Shown here: in pieces, positions 45,345 through 56,281 of the stretch
Layout of the letters: each line of letters starts with the position of its first letter
How positions within the stretch are numbered: position 1 is the first letter of the stretch
DNA from: Oenanthe sinensis
Lineage: Eukaryota > Streptophyta > Magnoliopsida > Apiales > Apiaceae
Length of the DNA stretch: 64,000 nt
Assembly (NCBI GenBank): GCA_028671895.1
Contig: CM053799.1
Coordinates: 44,331,455-44,395,454 of the forward strand
Reading direction: 5' to 3'
The notes under the pieces: generated by a model
Told to the model about the DNA's origin: nothing
What the model saw: the letters and a program-made list of their open reading frames with translations, nothing else
Databases searched by the model: none
Made by a program: the position numbers and the translations under genes

Positions 45345-47690
45345 TTTAATATGCCAATATATTCACCAATAAGACTCATCTTAATTATTATGAATAAGAT
45401 ACATACTGAAATTAGGATTTTTAACTTATTTAGGAATTTGGGGCTGATCCCAATATATCTTCCATCGACTCGAATTCCTTAACTGATTCCGAGAATTTTA
45501 CCTTTTTCTCGGTCTTCTTCTTCTTCATTGCTTTCAATGTTCTTCTCATTTATCATCCCTTATAGAATCAAGTTATTTCCTTTATAAACCTTGTAACTTC
45601 GCCTTCGTCCAATGAACCTGTATCCACGTGATGCCAACACACTCAAAAACATTGAGAGCTTAATTTCTTGATCTTACCATCATGGAGTTTAAGACGAACA
45701 GTTCCAACACCTTGAACCTTTATCTTCTCATCATTTCTCGCGATGATATCACCAATATCTTTATCAATCCATAACTTCTCAAGGATCGCTTGATCTCTAC
45801 ATATATGCAAGGAAACGGGTGAATCAATCACTCATTATGATTTATTCTTCATCGAACCAGGAACAATCACATGTGTAAAGTGCGCATCATCAACTTTGTT
45901 CTTCCCCTTCATTTACTTAAAGGATCTCAAGTTTTCTTTAAAGCTTGGATAGAACATCTGCATATGACCCGTTTCACCACAATAATAGCACTCAACAGTG
46001 CTCATATCCTTATTACTCGACCAAGATTTACTTCTTACTTGCGGGTCATTACGGTTACGACTCCTCCCTCTTTCAACACTTTTCATAGTAAAAAAGTTCT
46101 CACCACTTTTAGAAACAACATCATTTGTCATCCTTTCATTATCTCTTAACGCTTTCAATACGTCATCAAGCGTGAGAGATGTCATCACTACTAACATCGT
46201 CTGCTTAAAATATTTGAACGAACTCGACAATGATAACAAAAATAATAGAGTTTGTTCCTCGTCTTTCATCGATTCATCAACATTAGTCAGATGGCATACC
46301 AACTGATTAAAACAACTAATGTAATCATGGATATTACCACATTTATCCAATTTTAATGACTATAACTCAATATTCAAATTAAGTTGGTTGGTCAATGACT
46401 TACAATGCATAGATGTCTACTAACTTGTCTCGTATCTCATTCGGTGTCGACTCATTTAACACATTATATCTCACCTCAGTTGCAAGTTCCAGCCTGATTG
46501 TACTTGCCACTCTTTTTTGGATTTTTGCCTAATCTATATTACTCACCTTTTTTGGCTCCTTCTCCTCCAAGGCTCATTGAGTCCTTTTTGAATTAACATA
46601 TCCTTTATGGACAACTGCCATATAGTAAAATCCTTCTTTCCATCATACTTTGGTGCATCAATTCTCAAAGTATTCATATCATCCATAAAGCCAAGAAAAA
46701 TTACAATAACCTCAAGACCAATAATTAACACATAACCAATACTTAATGGTTTTCTCCTCTTTAACGCCAAATCTACTCCTTAAACCCAAGATTTGATGCC
46801 ACTTATGGGAAGCACAACACCTATTAACTCCACATTACTATGATATTGTCTGCTTCGAGCCAATGCCGCACAGATTTGTTATTGGACACATCCCAAAAGA
46901 CCTCATACTATGGAGTTATTTTGATTGCTTATGTTCAAGATAAGTCTTCTTTATCTTCTCAATGTAGGACTTGGGTTGAACATCCTCTACAATCTCCCAT
47001 CAATTCAAGAACCACCCAATCATGTGACTCTTATATCACCATTATTCTGTAGTTACTCTTCTTGCACCAAAGTGTTGGGAAGATTTTCGACACAAATCGT
47101 CAATAAGATCTCCAACCATAGTTCATGTTCAGCATCACACACTATCTCAACTATAACCCGTAACCCCATGATCAACTTCTTAACCTTAAGCTCTGAAACC
47201 AGTTTCTTAGGATCGCATTCACTATAGATTCACGTTAATCAAATAAAATAACAAGCATGAAATTAAATAACACAATAATTTAATATGAAAACCCCTCAAG
47301 AGAGGGTAAAACCACCAATCCACTAAATATAAAAGTAATACACGAATGGAGTCACTCCCTCACTCAATACTCTTGAATATAATCACCTCAAATTGACGAA
47401 AAGATCTCTCTTATGTATCCCTCATACAACTCTCTAACTTTCGTTCTTTTAAAAATCCCTATAGATATCTATATTTATAGGCACCACAAATATTCAAATC
47501 TTATTCTACTTTAAATCATTTTATGACAATTATTTTATTTTCTTATCTTGGATAGAAATATTTCCACAATTAATATTTCATCCAAAATAAGACTCACCTT
47601 AATTATCATAAATAAGATACATATTCAAATTAGGATTCTTAATTTATTTAGAAATTTGGAGCTGCCCCTAATACATACATACATGTACAT
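45345..47690 (-). mobile_element. Internally deleted Copia-like element (gag and protease remnant)
   Basis: A 5' LTR-like segment (about 47205-47690) is followed on the minus strand by gag pieces and part of a protease. A second copy of the LTR start then appears at 45366-45465 (GACTCATCTTAATTATTATG against 47586-47605) and breaks off near 45345. Integrase and RT are absent. Next to the 5' LTR a degenerate primer site reads GCTCTGAAACCA on the plus strand (initiator-Met type with one change). The element is a defective remnant. Confidence 0.6.
45643..46770 (-). pseudogene. Copia gag with damaged zinc knuckle, and start of protease
   Basis: Frame 46770-46543 carries the gag N-terminus (APKYDGKKDFTIWQLSIKDM). 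Frame 46350-45913 is the gag core (NIHDYISCFNQLVCHL, then LLFLLSLSSSFKYF) and ends in a knuckle CYYCGETGHMQMFYP, where the last Cys of CX2CX4HX4C is Tyr. Frame 45831-45643 resembles the protease region (DSPVSLHICRD, then GVGTVRLKLHDG). Stops and frameshifts separate the pieces. Gag would have formed particles and bound RNA. Confidence 0.65.
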
Positions 47691-47699
47691 ACATTTTAG

Positions 47700-48489
47700 T
47701 TGAACATGGCGTTCGAAATTTTTGATAAGGGTTCATATATTGCGTTAAAATATTTTGTTCGGTCATTAAATTATTCACTTATATACAAAGGCCATAAACT
47801 TGTAAAAAATATTAGTATAGGCCACCAAAACTTCAATTTACTCTAAAAAATATATAATTTATTTATATTGAAAATTATGCAATTTTTGTGTACGAGTACT
47901 AATTTTAATTAATGAAAATTTTGTATTTGTCAAAACTTCAAATAATGAAAAAGACAACTATTATCTTTATGGAGGAATGCCCTGGTAGAAGGATGCCCTC
48001 GAAGACGGATGTAACTAGCAGTTTTAGGAGAAGATGGTCTTGGACGGCTTTAATTCTGAAAGATTTTAGCATGGAGAGAAATTTTCTCGAAGTTTAAATT
48101 AAACTTATGGAATTCATGTTTATGAGGAATATGTCTTTATCAACTATATGTCATTCTCGTAAATTTCTTACATATTTTAAGTACTATGATAATCAAATTC
48201 ATAAAAATAGTTCTTTAATGATGCATGGATAGAATATATATAGAGAGAGAGTAGAGATCTAGGGAAAACTCATTAGATAGAAAATTTAGGAAACTTCATC
48301 TAGACCGTTAATTAAATATAATAATAATTAATTTGTATATATAACTCATAATGGCAAATTAGTAATATTTTAAAAAAACATGTACTAATGTTAATAAGAA
48401 ACCAATGTAAATAAAGAAACTATCTTTATGAAGGTAATAATCATACATGTAATTGATTGTCCTGCATACTAACATTAATTTTTATAAAT
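47700..48489. other. AT-rich intergenic stretch
   Basis: No gene supported. A plus-strand frame at 47912-48097 (MEECPGRRMPSKTDVTSSF inside) resembles no family known to me. Confidence 0.4.
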
Positions 48490-49260
48490 ATCGTATATTA
48501 ACGTTTAATATATCACTAATTCATATTATTAAGATTCTAGTAATTATTCTTCCGGATATTTCACTATTAATTTAAAATAATATTAAGATTCTATTAATTA
48601 TTCTACTAAATATTTTAATTAAGATTCCACTAAGTGTTCTACTAAATAGTCAAAAATCTTTTAAAATTTTTAAAATTCTTCTAGACATTTCACTATTAAT
48701 TTTAAAATAATATTAAGATTCTATTAACTATTTCATTAACTATTCTACTAAATATTTTATTAAATATTTTTAATTAAGATTCCACTAAATGTTCCACTAA
48801 ATATTCAAGAATATTTTGAATATTTTAAAATAGTAATTATTTTTCTAGATATTCCACTATTAATTTAAAATAATATTAAATATTCTATTAACTATTCTGC
48901 TAAATATTTTAATTAAGTTTCTACTAAGTGTTCTACTAAATAGTCAAAAATCATTTAAAAATTCTAAAATTCTTCTATATATTTCACAATTAATTTAAAA
49001 TAATATAAAAATTCTATTGACTATTCTATTAACTATTCCACTAAATATTTTAATTAAGATTTCACTAAATGTTCTACTAAATAGTCAAAAAAATTTTAAA
49101 GATTTTAAAATTTTTCTAGATATTTCACTATTAATTTTAAAATAATATTAAGATTAAATTACCTATTCCACTAACTATTCTACTAAATATTTTTAATTAA
49201 GATTCCACTAAATATTCTACCAAATATTCAAGAATCTTTTAAAAAATTTAAAATAGTCAA
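48490..49260 (+). repeat. Degenerate AT-rich tandem array, about five units of 130-160 bp
   Basis: The motif TTTCACTATTAATTT recurs at about 48560, 48691, 48852, 48982 and 49123, each followed by ATTCTATTAACTATTCTACT and AAGATTCCACTAAATGTTCT type blocks. Unit length varies because of short internal duplications. No coding potential. Confidence 0.75.
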
Positions 49261-49950
49261 GAATCTTTTAAAATTTTATTAGAATACATAATAAAATAAT
49301 AAAAATATTATCATACATTATAATAAAATTTACATAAACTTTAACATCAAAATTTAAAATTAAACGAAAAATTTTAGTGGAATATATAATAAAATTTTAA
49401 ATATTATCTATAATCTTAAAACACTTTGTGGAATCTTTAAAAAGTTAAATAAAAAAATTAGTGGAATATACAATATAATTTTAAAATATTATCAAGAATC
49501 TTAAAATAGTTTATGGGATTTTGAAATAAACTAAATGAAATATAAAATTTAAATTTAAATGAAAAATTTAGTTGAATATATAACTGAAGCATAGAACACT
49601 TTGTGGAATATTTAAAAAAATGTAAAAAAAATAAATTTTAATTGTGTATATAATCTTATCTTAAAATATTATAAAGAATCTTAAAACACTTTGTGAAATT
49701 TTGAAATTTTAAATAAAATTTAAATAAAAATTATTAGTGAAATAAACAATAAAATACTCAATGAAATTTTGAAATATTTATTAAAATTTATAATAGAATA
49801 TTTTGTAAAATAATAAAACAATTTATGGAATCTTTAAAATTTAAAATGAAATTTAAAATTAAATAAATTTTTATTTTTAAATATGTCATAAAATTTTAAA
49901 ATATTATCAAGAATCTTAAATCACTTTGTGGAATATGTAATAGAATCTTA
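49260..49950 (-). repeat. Continuation of the AT-rich array in apparent reverse orientation
   Basis: Blocks such as AACACTTTGTGGAATCTTT and ATTAGTGGAATATAC recur at about 90-130 bp. They resemble reverse complements of the ATTCCACTAAATGTTCTACT motif of the neighbouring array, suggesting the two arrays are arms of one degenerate palindrome. The match is by eye and imperfect. Confidence 0.45.
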
Positions 49951-50340
49951 AAGTAAACACATATAAAATTGACAATTACAATTATATTCACATAAATAAA
50001 TCATATATTTAATATAATTAAAATTAAATAAAAAAGATATATACTTTCAATAATAATAAAATTATTATTATATTAAAAATTGTAAGTGTTATGGTCGTAC
50101 GTTAAAAAAAATTAATAATAAGCATGTATAATCAATTTCAATTATATAAGGAAAGTATTCAAGTTATTATAATTAATACACAGAATAATTTAGGAAAGAG
50201 AATATTAAAATTACTATTATATCCTCACAATTAAAATCAAGTTATTCTAGTGGGTAAATAACATCCATTGGATTAAAAGTAAATCAAAGGACGGAAAGAG
50301 TGCCTTAGTTTTCTTGAAAATAGAATTTTTTTCTTGAGCA

Positions 50341-50345
<5 letters not shown>

Positions 50346-50422
<77 letters not shown>
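50346..50422. repeat. (TA)n microsatellite
   Basis: About 77 bp of uninterrupted TA dinucleotides, followed by an imperfect TA-rich stretch. A 67-codon frame across it (alternating Tyr-Ile) is an artefact. Confidence 0.95.
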
Positions 50423-50428
<6 letters not shown>

Positions 50429-51439
50429 TTACATATATACTATATATTATATCGTTGTATCCGAAACATTAAAAATTTTGGTCGGTCGTTCGGTACTGAG
50501 TCACGAGTCTAAAAAAATATACATGTATTATATATAATTTTACTAATTATAATAATACGGACCCCATCTATATACATATTTATATTATCTAAAATTTTAC
50601 TTTTAAAACCCAATTACATATTTACTATAACACGGGTCTAAATTTTAATATATTTATATTAAATATAATAAATTTATATAAAATAAGAGAATATATAATA
50701 TTAACAAAAACTCTTAGTATTATAAAATTTTATATGAAATATCAATAAAAATATAAATAAAAAATTAATTTACTTAAATATTAGTTATCATGTGTTTCGC
50801 ATGAGTTATAAACTTGTGTATGTATATATATATATACTGTAAGAATATAAATATTAAAAAAATGATAGTTTTCTTAAAGGAGATGTCATATTGTTACCTT
50901 ATTAATCAATGTATTTATTGTTGAGGATGAATTTAATTAAAAGACGCTCCTTCATGAATATTTTTGTTACATAAGACTTTTTCTCACTAGAAGCCTTATC
51001 AGGAGAAATTTTGTTGGGAGGTCTCGTTCGAAAAAACCTTGTTCAAAAAAGCCTTTTTGAGATAAGCTTGTCTTAAAAAAAAATTATTAGATATTTTTAG
51101 TTTACAATATATAAATATATATATATATGGGTTGGGTTCTATGGAAAACTTAGGAAACACTACTTTTTTTTGTTTGTAAAAATTATCATATTTCTTGTTC
51201 AAAATACAGGTATCATGTAGATACAAACACAATTGTGAGAAAATTTTATGCATTTGAAAAAATCAATGAAAATGTTTAAAGAACACATACATATGATTTA
51301 TAGAACATACTAGTTCTCCACTTTTTATTTTCTAAAAATATTATATTTTTCATCATAAATACATGTGTTGTCTAAATAAAAACATAATTATCAGAATAAA
51401 TTATGCATTTAAAAATAAAAATGTTTACATAATACATAT
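50423..51439. other. AT-rich intergenic stretch
   Basis: No gene or clear element boundary seen. Confidence 0.45.
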
Positions 51440-52440
51440 TGTTGTACCCAAAATCTCACATGAGTTATATTTAGGCCTATAGGTTATTTGAAGTCCAATC
51501 CATCATGTAATTGGGCTCTTGAAGATGTTCCAAGGCATGTTAATGAAAATTATAGAGGTTCCATTCTATTAGAGTAACCCATGAAGGCTATTGAGAGAGT
51601 TTAGAGGGTGAGAAACCACTCAAAGATGAGGAACCACCGGGGGAGAAAGCCCTAGTAATGCAGAGGTTCCACTGTCCTGAAAGTTACCACTATGCCATGG
51701 CTGGAACCTATTTTTGAGAGGTTCCAGGAGGCCAATGAAGTTAAGAATTCATACGGGAGCTCTTAGCATGCTCTAATTTCCAGAAAACAGGTTCCGGGTT
51801 CCATTGGATAAGTTCCAGAAAACAGCTTCCGGGCAGTAGGTTTTGGGCAATAGCTTCCGGGAGAGTTGGAGATGGATTCTTCCTCCTAAACTTTAGGAGC
51901 ACGTCTTATCACTTCAGAGTTAACCTTCTAAATGGATTCTACTTGATCAAATGAGATAATTATGATATATACATGATATACATATATATATATATATGAA
52001 GCTTCCGAGGAGTCCTAATCGGCTTGAACTCTCTTTCTAGCTCAACCACTTCGAGATATACATTAAGCAAGATGATAATTCTTATCAAATCACTGTTGAT
52101 CACTCATCTACAGAGTCACAAATGCCAACAACTACATATGGACTTGATCCCTATAAATAGGGTATGTAGGCAACTAGCAAAGGATTCAGAAATACATAGA
52201 GGGGAGAGAACACTAGAAAACTCAAGTATTCATTGATATTCTGAGGTACTTGACTTGTATAATCTCAGGGTTATACATTGGTGCATTGGACCTTTGCTAG
52301 TTCAGTCCCTTCATCATCAAAACTACAATCCACCCTCGGTGGAAGCTCGATCAGGAAGTTGTTTCTTAGTCAATTTGCATAATGTTTCTTCCGTTATTCC
52401 AGTAAAGGGCCTCCATAGTGTTATACATTCCTCTCACAAT
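51440..52440 (+). mobile_element. Probable solo LTR
   Basis: About 1.0 kb of markedly less AT-rich sequence, starting TGTTGTACCC and ending near CTCTCACAAT, with the repeat ATACATAT at both outer edges (51432-51439 and 52441-52448). It contains a TATA box, CCTATAAATAGGG, at 52150-52162, followed by a leader-like region, the usual LTR order. No coding region is attached, so it is read as a solo LTR. The exact right boundary and the TSD length are uncertain. Confidence 0.6.
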
Positions 52441-52501
52441 ACATATTATGAAAATATAGAACATAATACTATCCTAGAGAACTAGTTCTCATTTGAGTAT
52501 A

Positions 52502-52532
52502 TCCACACACACACACAGACACACACACATGC

Positions 52533-52560
<28 letters not shown>
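52502..52560. repeat. Compound (CA)n/(TA)n microsatellite
   Basis: A run of CACACACA with one interruption passes into TATATATA. Confidence 0.9.
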
Positions 52561-52563
<3 letters not shown>

Positions 52564-52845
52564 CATACTTGAACTTTTACAGATATAACCTTTTATAAGA
52601 ATAAAAACAAAATCATGTAAAATTAGTAGGCTTAATCAGATGTTCATTCTTCTTTTATATTTTTTTTACAAAATAACAATATGGACAGAATACTCTTTCG
52701 AAAATGTACTTAATTTTTCAAGAAATTACTAAGTCAAATATGTTTCACTAGGCTACCAAATTGTTTTAAGAACTCTACAGAAAGATTCATGTCATTATGT
52801 ATTATTCTCCATAAATAAGTTGTTGTTAACTGATATTTTGATAAT

Positions 52846-54800
52846 TGTATCTTTAACATCCCAACAATAATAAGAATTATTTAAATCCACAAAATTAATA
52901 ATTTTCCAATAATCCATAAAACGTTACAACTTCTCCAATCCAACAATAAAAATATAAACTAAACCATCCAAATTCGGATTTAAATCCATAAGTATCAATT
53001 CCGAATAAAATTCTAGGAGTCTAATAAAATGCAAAAATAAAAAAATAAATGAACTCCTCTAAATTCGCAGTTCTCGTACTCCCCATAAAGTAGTCCGCCT
53101 AAGTATTCTTAACTACCGAGGGAAATAAAAACAAAACAAAGACCGGCAATGATCGAAAGACTCATATACGAATATAACACAAGTTAAGTGAGCAGGAAAT
53201 AAATTCAACGAAAAAAATGGATATAATATGATAACTGGAAAAAATATTATAGACCATATGAAAAGTGCAGAAAGGCTAGATAGATATTTACAAAACCAAC
53301 ACACACACTTTCCACTTAAAATAATCTTGCTTTTATACTTACTAACAATCATCACAATAATTTAACGGTAAGCGTAATTTACTAATTCAAATGTGAGATA
53401 ATCTTACACTTACCGGATGTCCTACATTTTCAGAGATCCAGAAATATGTAGTCATCAAAACTTACAGGAGCTTGCATAGAACAAATCAAATGCTACCCAA
53501 AATTTTACATGGGTTTGCAAGGCACTAAGTACAATACTACTCAAATGGCCAAACATACCCAAATTAGTCGCGACTATACGTGTCTCATACCTCCGGCAAC
53601 ACGCCAATACTATTTAATTACACCGTATAGGTGGTGCCAAGCATGAGATTCACTCCACTCATGATGGAGGTCTTACAATATCTCCCAAATCCAAACAAAA
53701 ACATATATTATTTCAAAATAGCTTACTCAAACACCAAAACTCAATCATCTTACAAAGTACACAACTTAAATCAATTTTATACTTGGCATGCCCAAAAAGG
53801 TAGCAATTTACTCTACTAAAATGACTTTATCTGAAAAAGTACAAAACACGAGAATCGTAGATAATTTCAAGACCTTTCCAGAATATTAAGGCTCGTTCAA
53901 AATACATAAGTAACGAATTCATAAAATATATATTTGTGGGCTGCTAGCACAGAATCAGACCCTAATTTCACAAGTATTTTGTTATTTAGGATATATAAAT
54001 TATAGTATTTATCAACGGAATGTAAACAACAAATGCAGATATCGAAAAGAGCTTTCCAGAATGATATTGTTTATAAATTTTGGAACAAAACTCAATTTAA
54101 TACGAATTTTCAAAGTTGAGTACTCTGTTTCAAAAATACACTGTCAGATTACATAAATTGCAGAAAACTCATAGTTGAAAGCAGATTTTCAAAAAAGTTG
54201 AAGAACGAAAGTTGTAGGAAATTCAAAACCCTTTCTGAAAAGTCCAAAATCACTCAATTTGAACATATAACGAATTTACTATCAATTTTACAAGGATTCA
54301 CCATAGTTAAAAGTTCACATATACGAATTTCTTGAAATCAAATGAGATAGAGGGTATAAAGAACATATCTGTACCTTGAAATTTAGAAAATAAGAATGAT
54401 GCTCAAGAACTCTAGATGTCCCAACCACAATAAACTCTAATTCATATATATAAGAAATAAGAAAATTATAAGTTATATATCCTAAACAAAATATGATTGA
54501 CTATATCAAAGACCGTTTTGATCTTTACCTTAGACTCCAAAATCCTTGTTTCAATTAAATTTTGTTAATTTTTCCTTCTTGTTCTTCCCTTCCTTCTTCT
54601 CCCTCCTTTTGTCCTTCCTCTCTAACAAAATAATGTAAGCCCAAGTCAAAACCCTAATTCTTCTTATTTTCTTTCTCAACCCTTTTTTTTTAAACTAATA
54701 ATAACTACTATTCTAATTATATATATAATATATATATATATATATTATTTAATAACCAAATATTAAATAATTATATATATATATATATCGGGCTTTTACA
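52846..54800 (-). mobile_element. Probable solo LTR of a Gypsy element
   Basis: The minus strand starts TGTAAAAGCCCGATAT (54800) and ends GTTAAAGATACA (52846), with TG...CA termini and 1.95 kb. The inside is rich in phrases such as GTCCAAAATCACTCAATTTG and GTTGTAGGAAATTC, seen in LTRs of large plant Gypsy (Del/Tekay-like) families. No flanking coding region. No clear TSD (ATAAT against ATATC). The right part includes a TA-rich palindrome at about 54735-54788. Confidence 0.45.
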
Positions 54801-55041
54801 ATATCAGTAACGACTTTTTGCATCCATTAATTGCTTTGATTAGATTATTCTAACTACATTCTAATTATCATCAATTTTAATCATTTCACATTCACCTCCG
54901 ATTGATATTAGTACATAAAAGTTTTCTAATCAATAAATATTTACCATACTATATTCATTGACTAATTACACAGATTAAAATTAAAATTTTCTTTTAAAAA
55001 CAATTATCGTCAAACTTAACTAATTCCTAGCATACATTAAT
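54801..55041. other. Short AT-rich spacer
   Basis: Nothing recognisable. Confidence 0.5.
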
Positions 55042-55047
55042 ATGAAG

Positions 55048-55201
55048 GGTTTTGTTCAATGGAGAACCTTAAATGGAGTACTAATTGGAGAACATATATG
55101 TCTTGCATTAGATTTTGCAATATATTATAAGCAGAATATAATGCAGGACATATATGTTGTTCAATTAGTACTTCATTTAAGGTTATCCACGAAACTTTTG
55201 T
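55048..55201. repeat. Near-perfect hairpin (foldback element or miRNA-like precursor)
   Basis: Arms 55065-55110 and 55139-55184 are 46 bp each and complementary at 42 positions; most mismatches become G:U pairs in RNA. The loop is 28 nt. Weaker pairing extends about 17 bp further on each side. The plus-strand frame at 55042-55239 simply reads through it. It resembles no miRNA I know, and may be a very short MITE. Confidence 0.75.
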
Positions 55202-55239
55202 CAAAAAACTTATTTAATGATAAACATATACCATGGTAG

Positions 55240-55768
55240 TCTTTAAAATGTATTAGTAAAATTTATTATTATATAAAAATGATTATTAAAAGATATAAAA
55301 TATATTTAGCAGGTTGTTAATGTAGGATGTGAGTAAAAGTAGATCATTAGCAGGAGCTTAATAATGAGATGAATAATGTTATGTACCCCAAAAAATAATC
55401 TCAATTTTTTTCGCAAATAACGTGGCTTGCATGATATGTGGCTTGTTTTAATTCGTGATCACATATGTATATAAGCACGCATGGTCTCATGTTATTATTA
55501 CACACATGACAATTTAGCATTTGAGACAATTTTTGGGTTATTTAGCATTTTTTTAATGAGATAGCAGCTCACTGTGTAAGAGTATGATGATTACAAGAAC
55601 TTAAAATTTATGTTATAATTTTTATTTTTATATAATTTTTAAAAAACAAGCTGTTATTTAAATTTGAGGAAGATAAATAATTATGGTAAATATTTTCTCC
55701 ATAAAATTCATTTCTTAACATCTTCCTTTTATAAATATTCTATCCATTTCTTAGTATTTTCTTAAATA
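55240..55768. other. AT-rich intergenic stretch
   Basis: Nothing recognisable. Confidence 0.5.
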
Positions 55769-55771
55769 TTA

Positions 55772-56052
55772 CTCCTTTTGACTCAAATCTTTTGTCTTCT
55801 TTGACTTTTGATGGTCAAATTTACCGAATTTTGACTATAATTTGCATAAAAATTTGAAAATTAAATTTTAATATATGTAAATTATATGTAAATAATTTTT
55901 ACATATAATTTTATAGTTTCTAACAGTATAATTTTTATAGTTTCTAACAGTATAATTTTTATAATTTTCTTTCACAAAATAATATATGTAAATTATAGTT
56001 AAAATTTAGTCAATTTAAGCACAAAAGTCAGGAAAGACAAAAAATCCAAAAC
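55772..56052. mobile_element. Stowaway-like MITE (degenerate)
   Basis: Starts after TA with CTCCTTTTGACTCAAATCTT. A long imperfect inverted repeat pairs CTTTTGTCTTCTTTGAC and GACTATAATTTGCATA on the left with GTCAGGAAAGACAAAAAATC and the block before it on the right. The style (CTCC start, TTTGAC core) is that of Tc1/mariner-derived Stowaway MITEs. A 24-bp tandem duplication (ATAATTTTTATAGTTTCTAA) lies at about 55909-55960. The right end is uncertain. Confidence 0.5.
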
Positions 56053-56281
56053 TTCTTTACAAGATTTAGTAGGTCCCATGCCACCGCATTCTAACATATA
56101 TTTTCAGCTCTTTCTTTTTATCTTTACATTTATTAGTTTTCATGTTCAATTCAAATGTGGAACGGAGGAAATATATAATATTCAAGAAAATATTAAAATA
56201 ATTAAATTATTAAAAATATCATTCTATATTTTTTATTTATAATTTAGGTGAAAAATTAAATTAAAAATGAATATGGACACT

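Noticed and set aside
50334..50537. 67-codon frame with alternating Tyr-Ile
   Set aside because: Pure translation of the (TA)n microsatellite.
54720..54795. TA-rich palindrome as a replication or regulatory hairpin
   Set aside because: It is a simple (TA)n-derived palindrome at the edge of a probable LTR; composition explains it.
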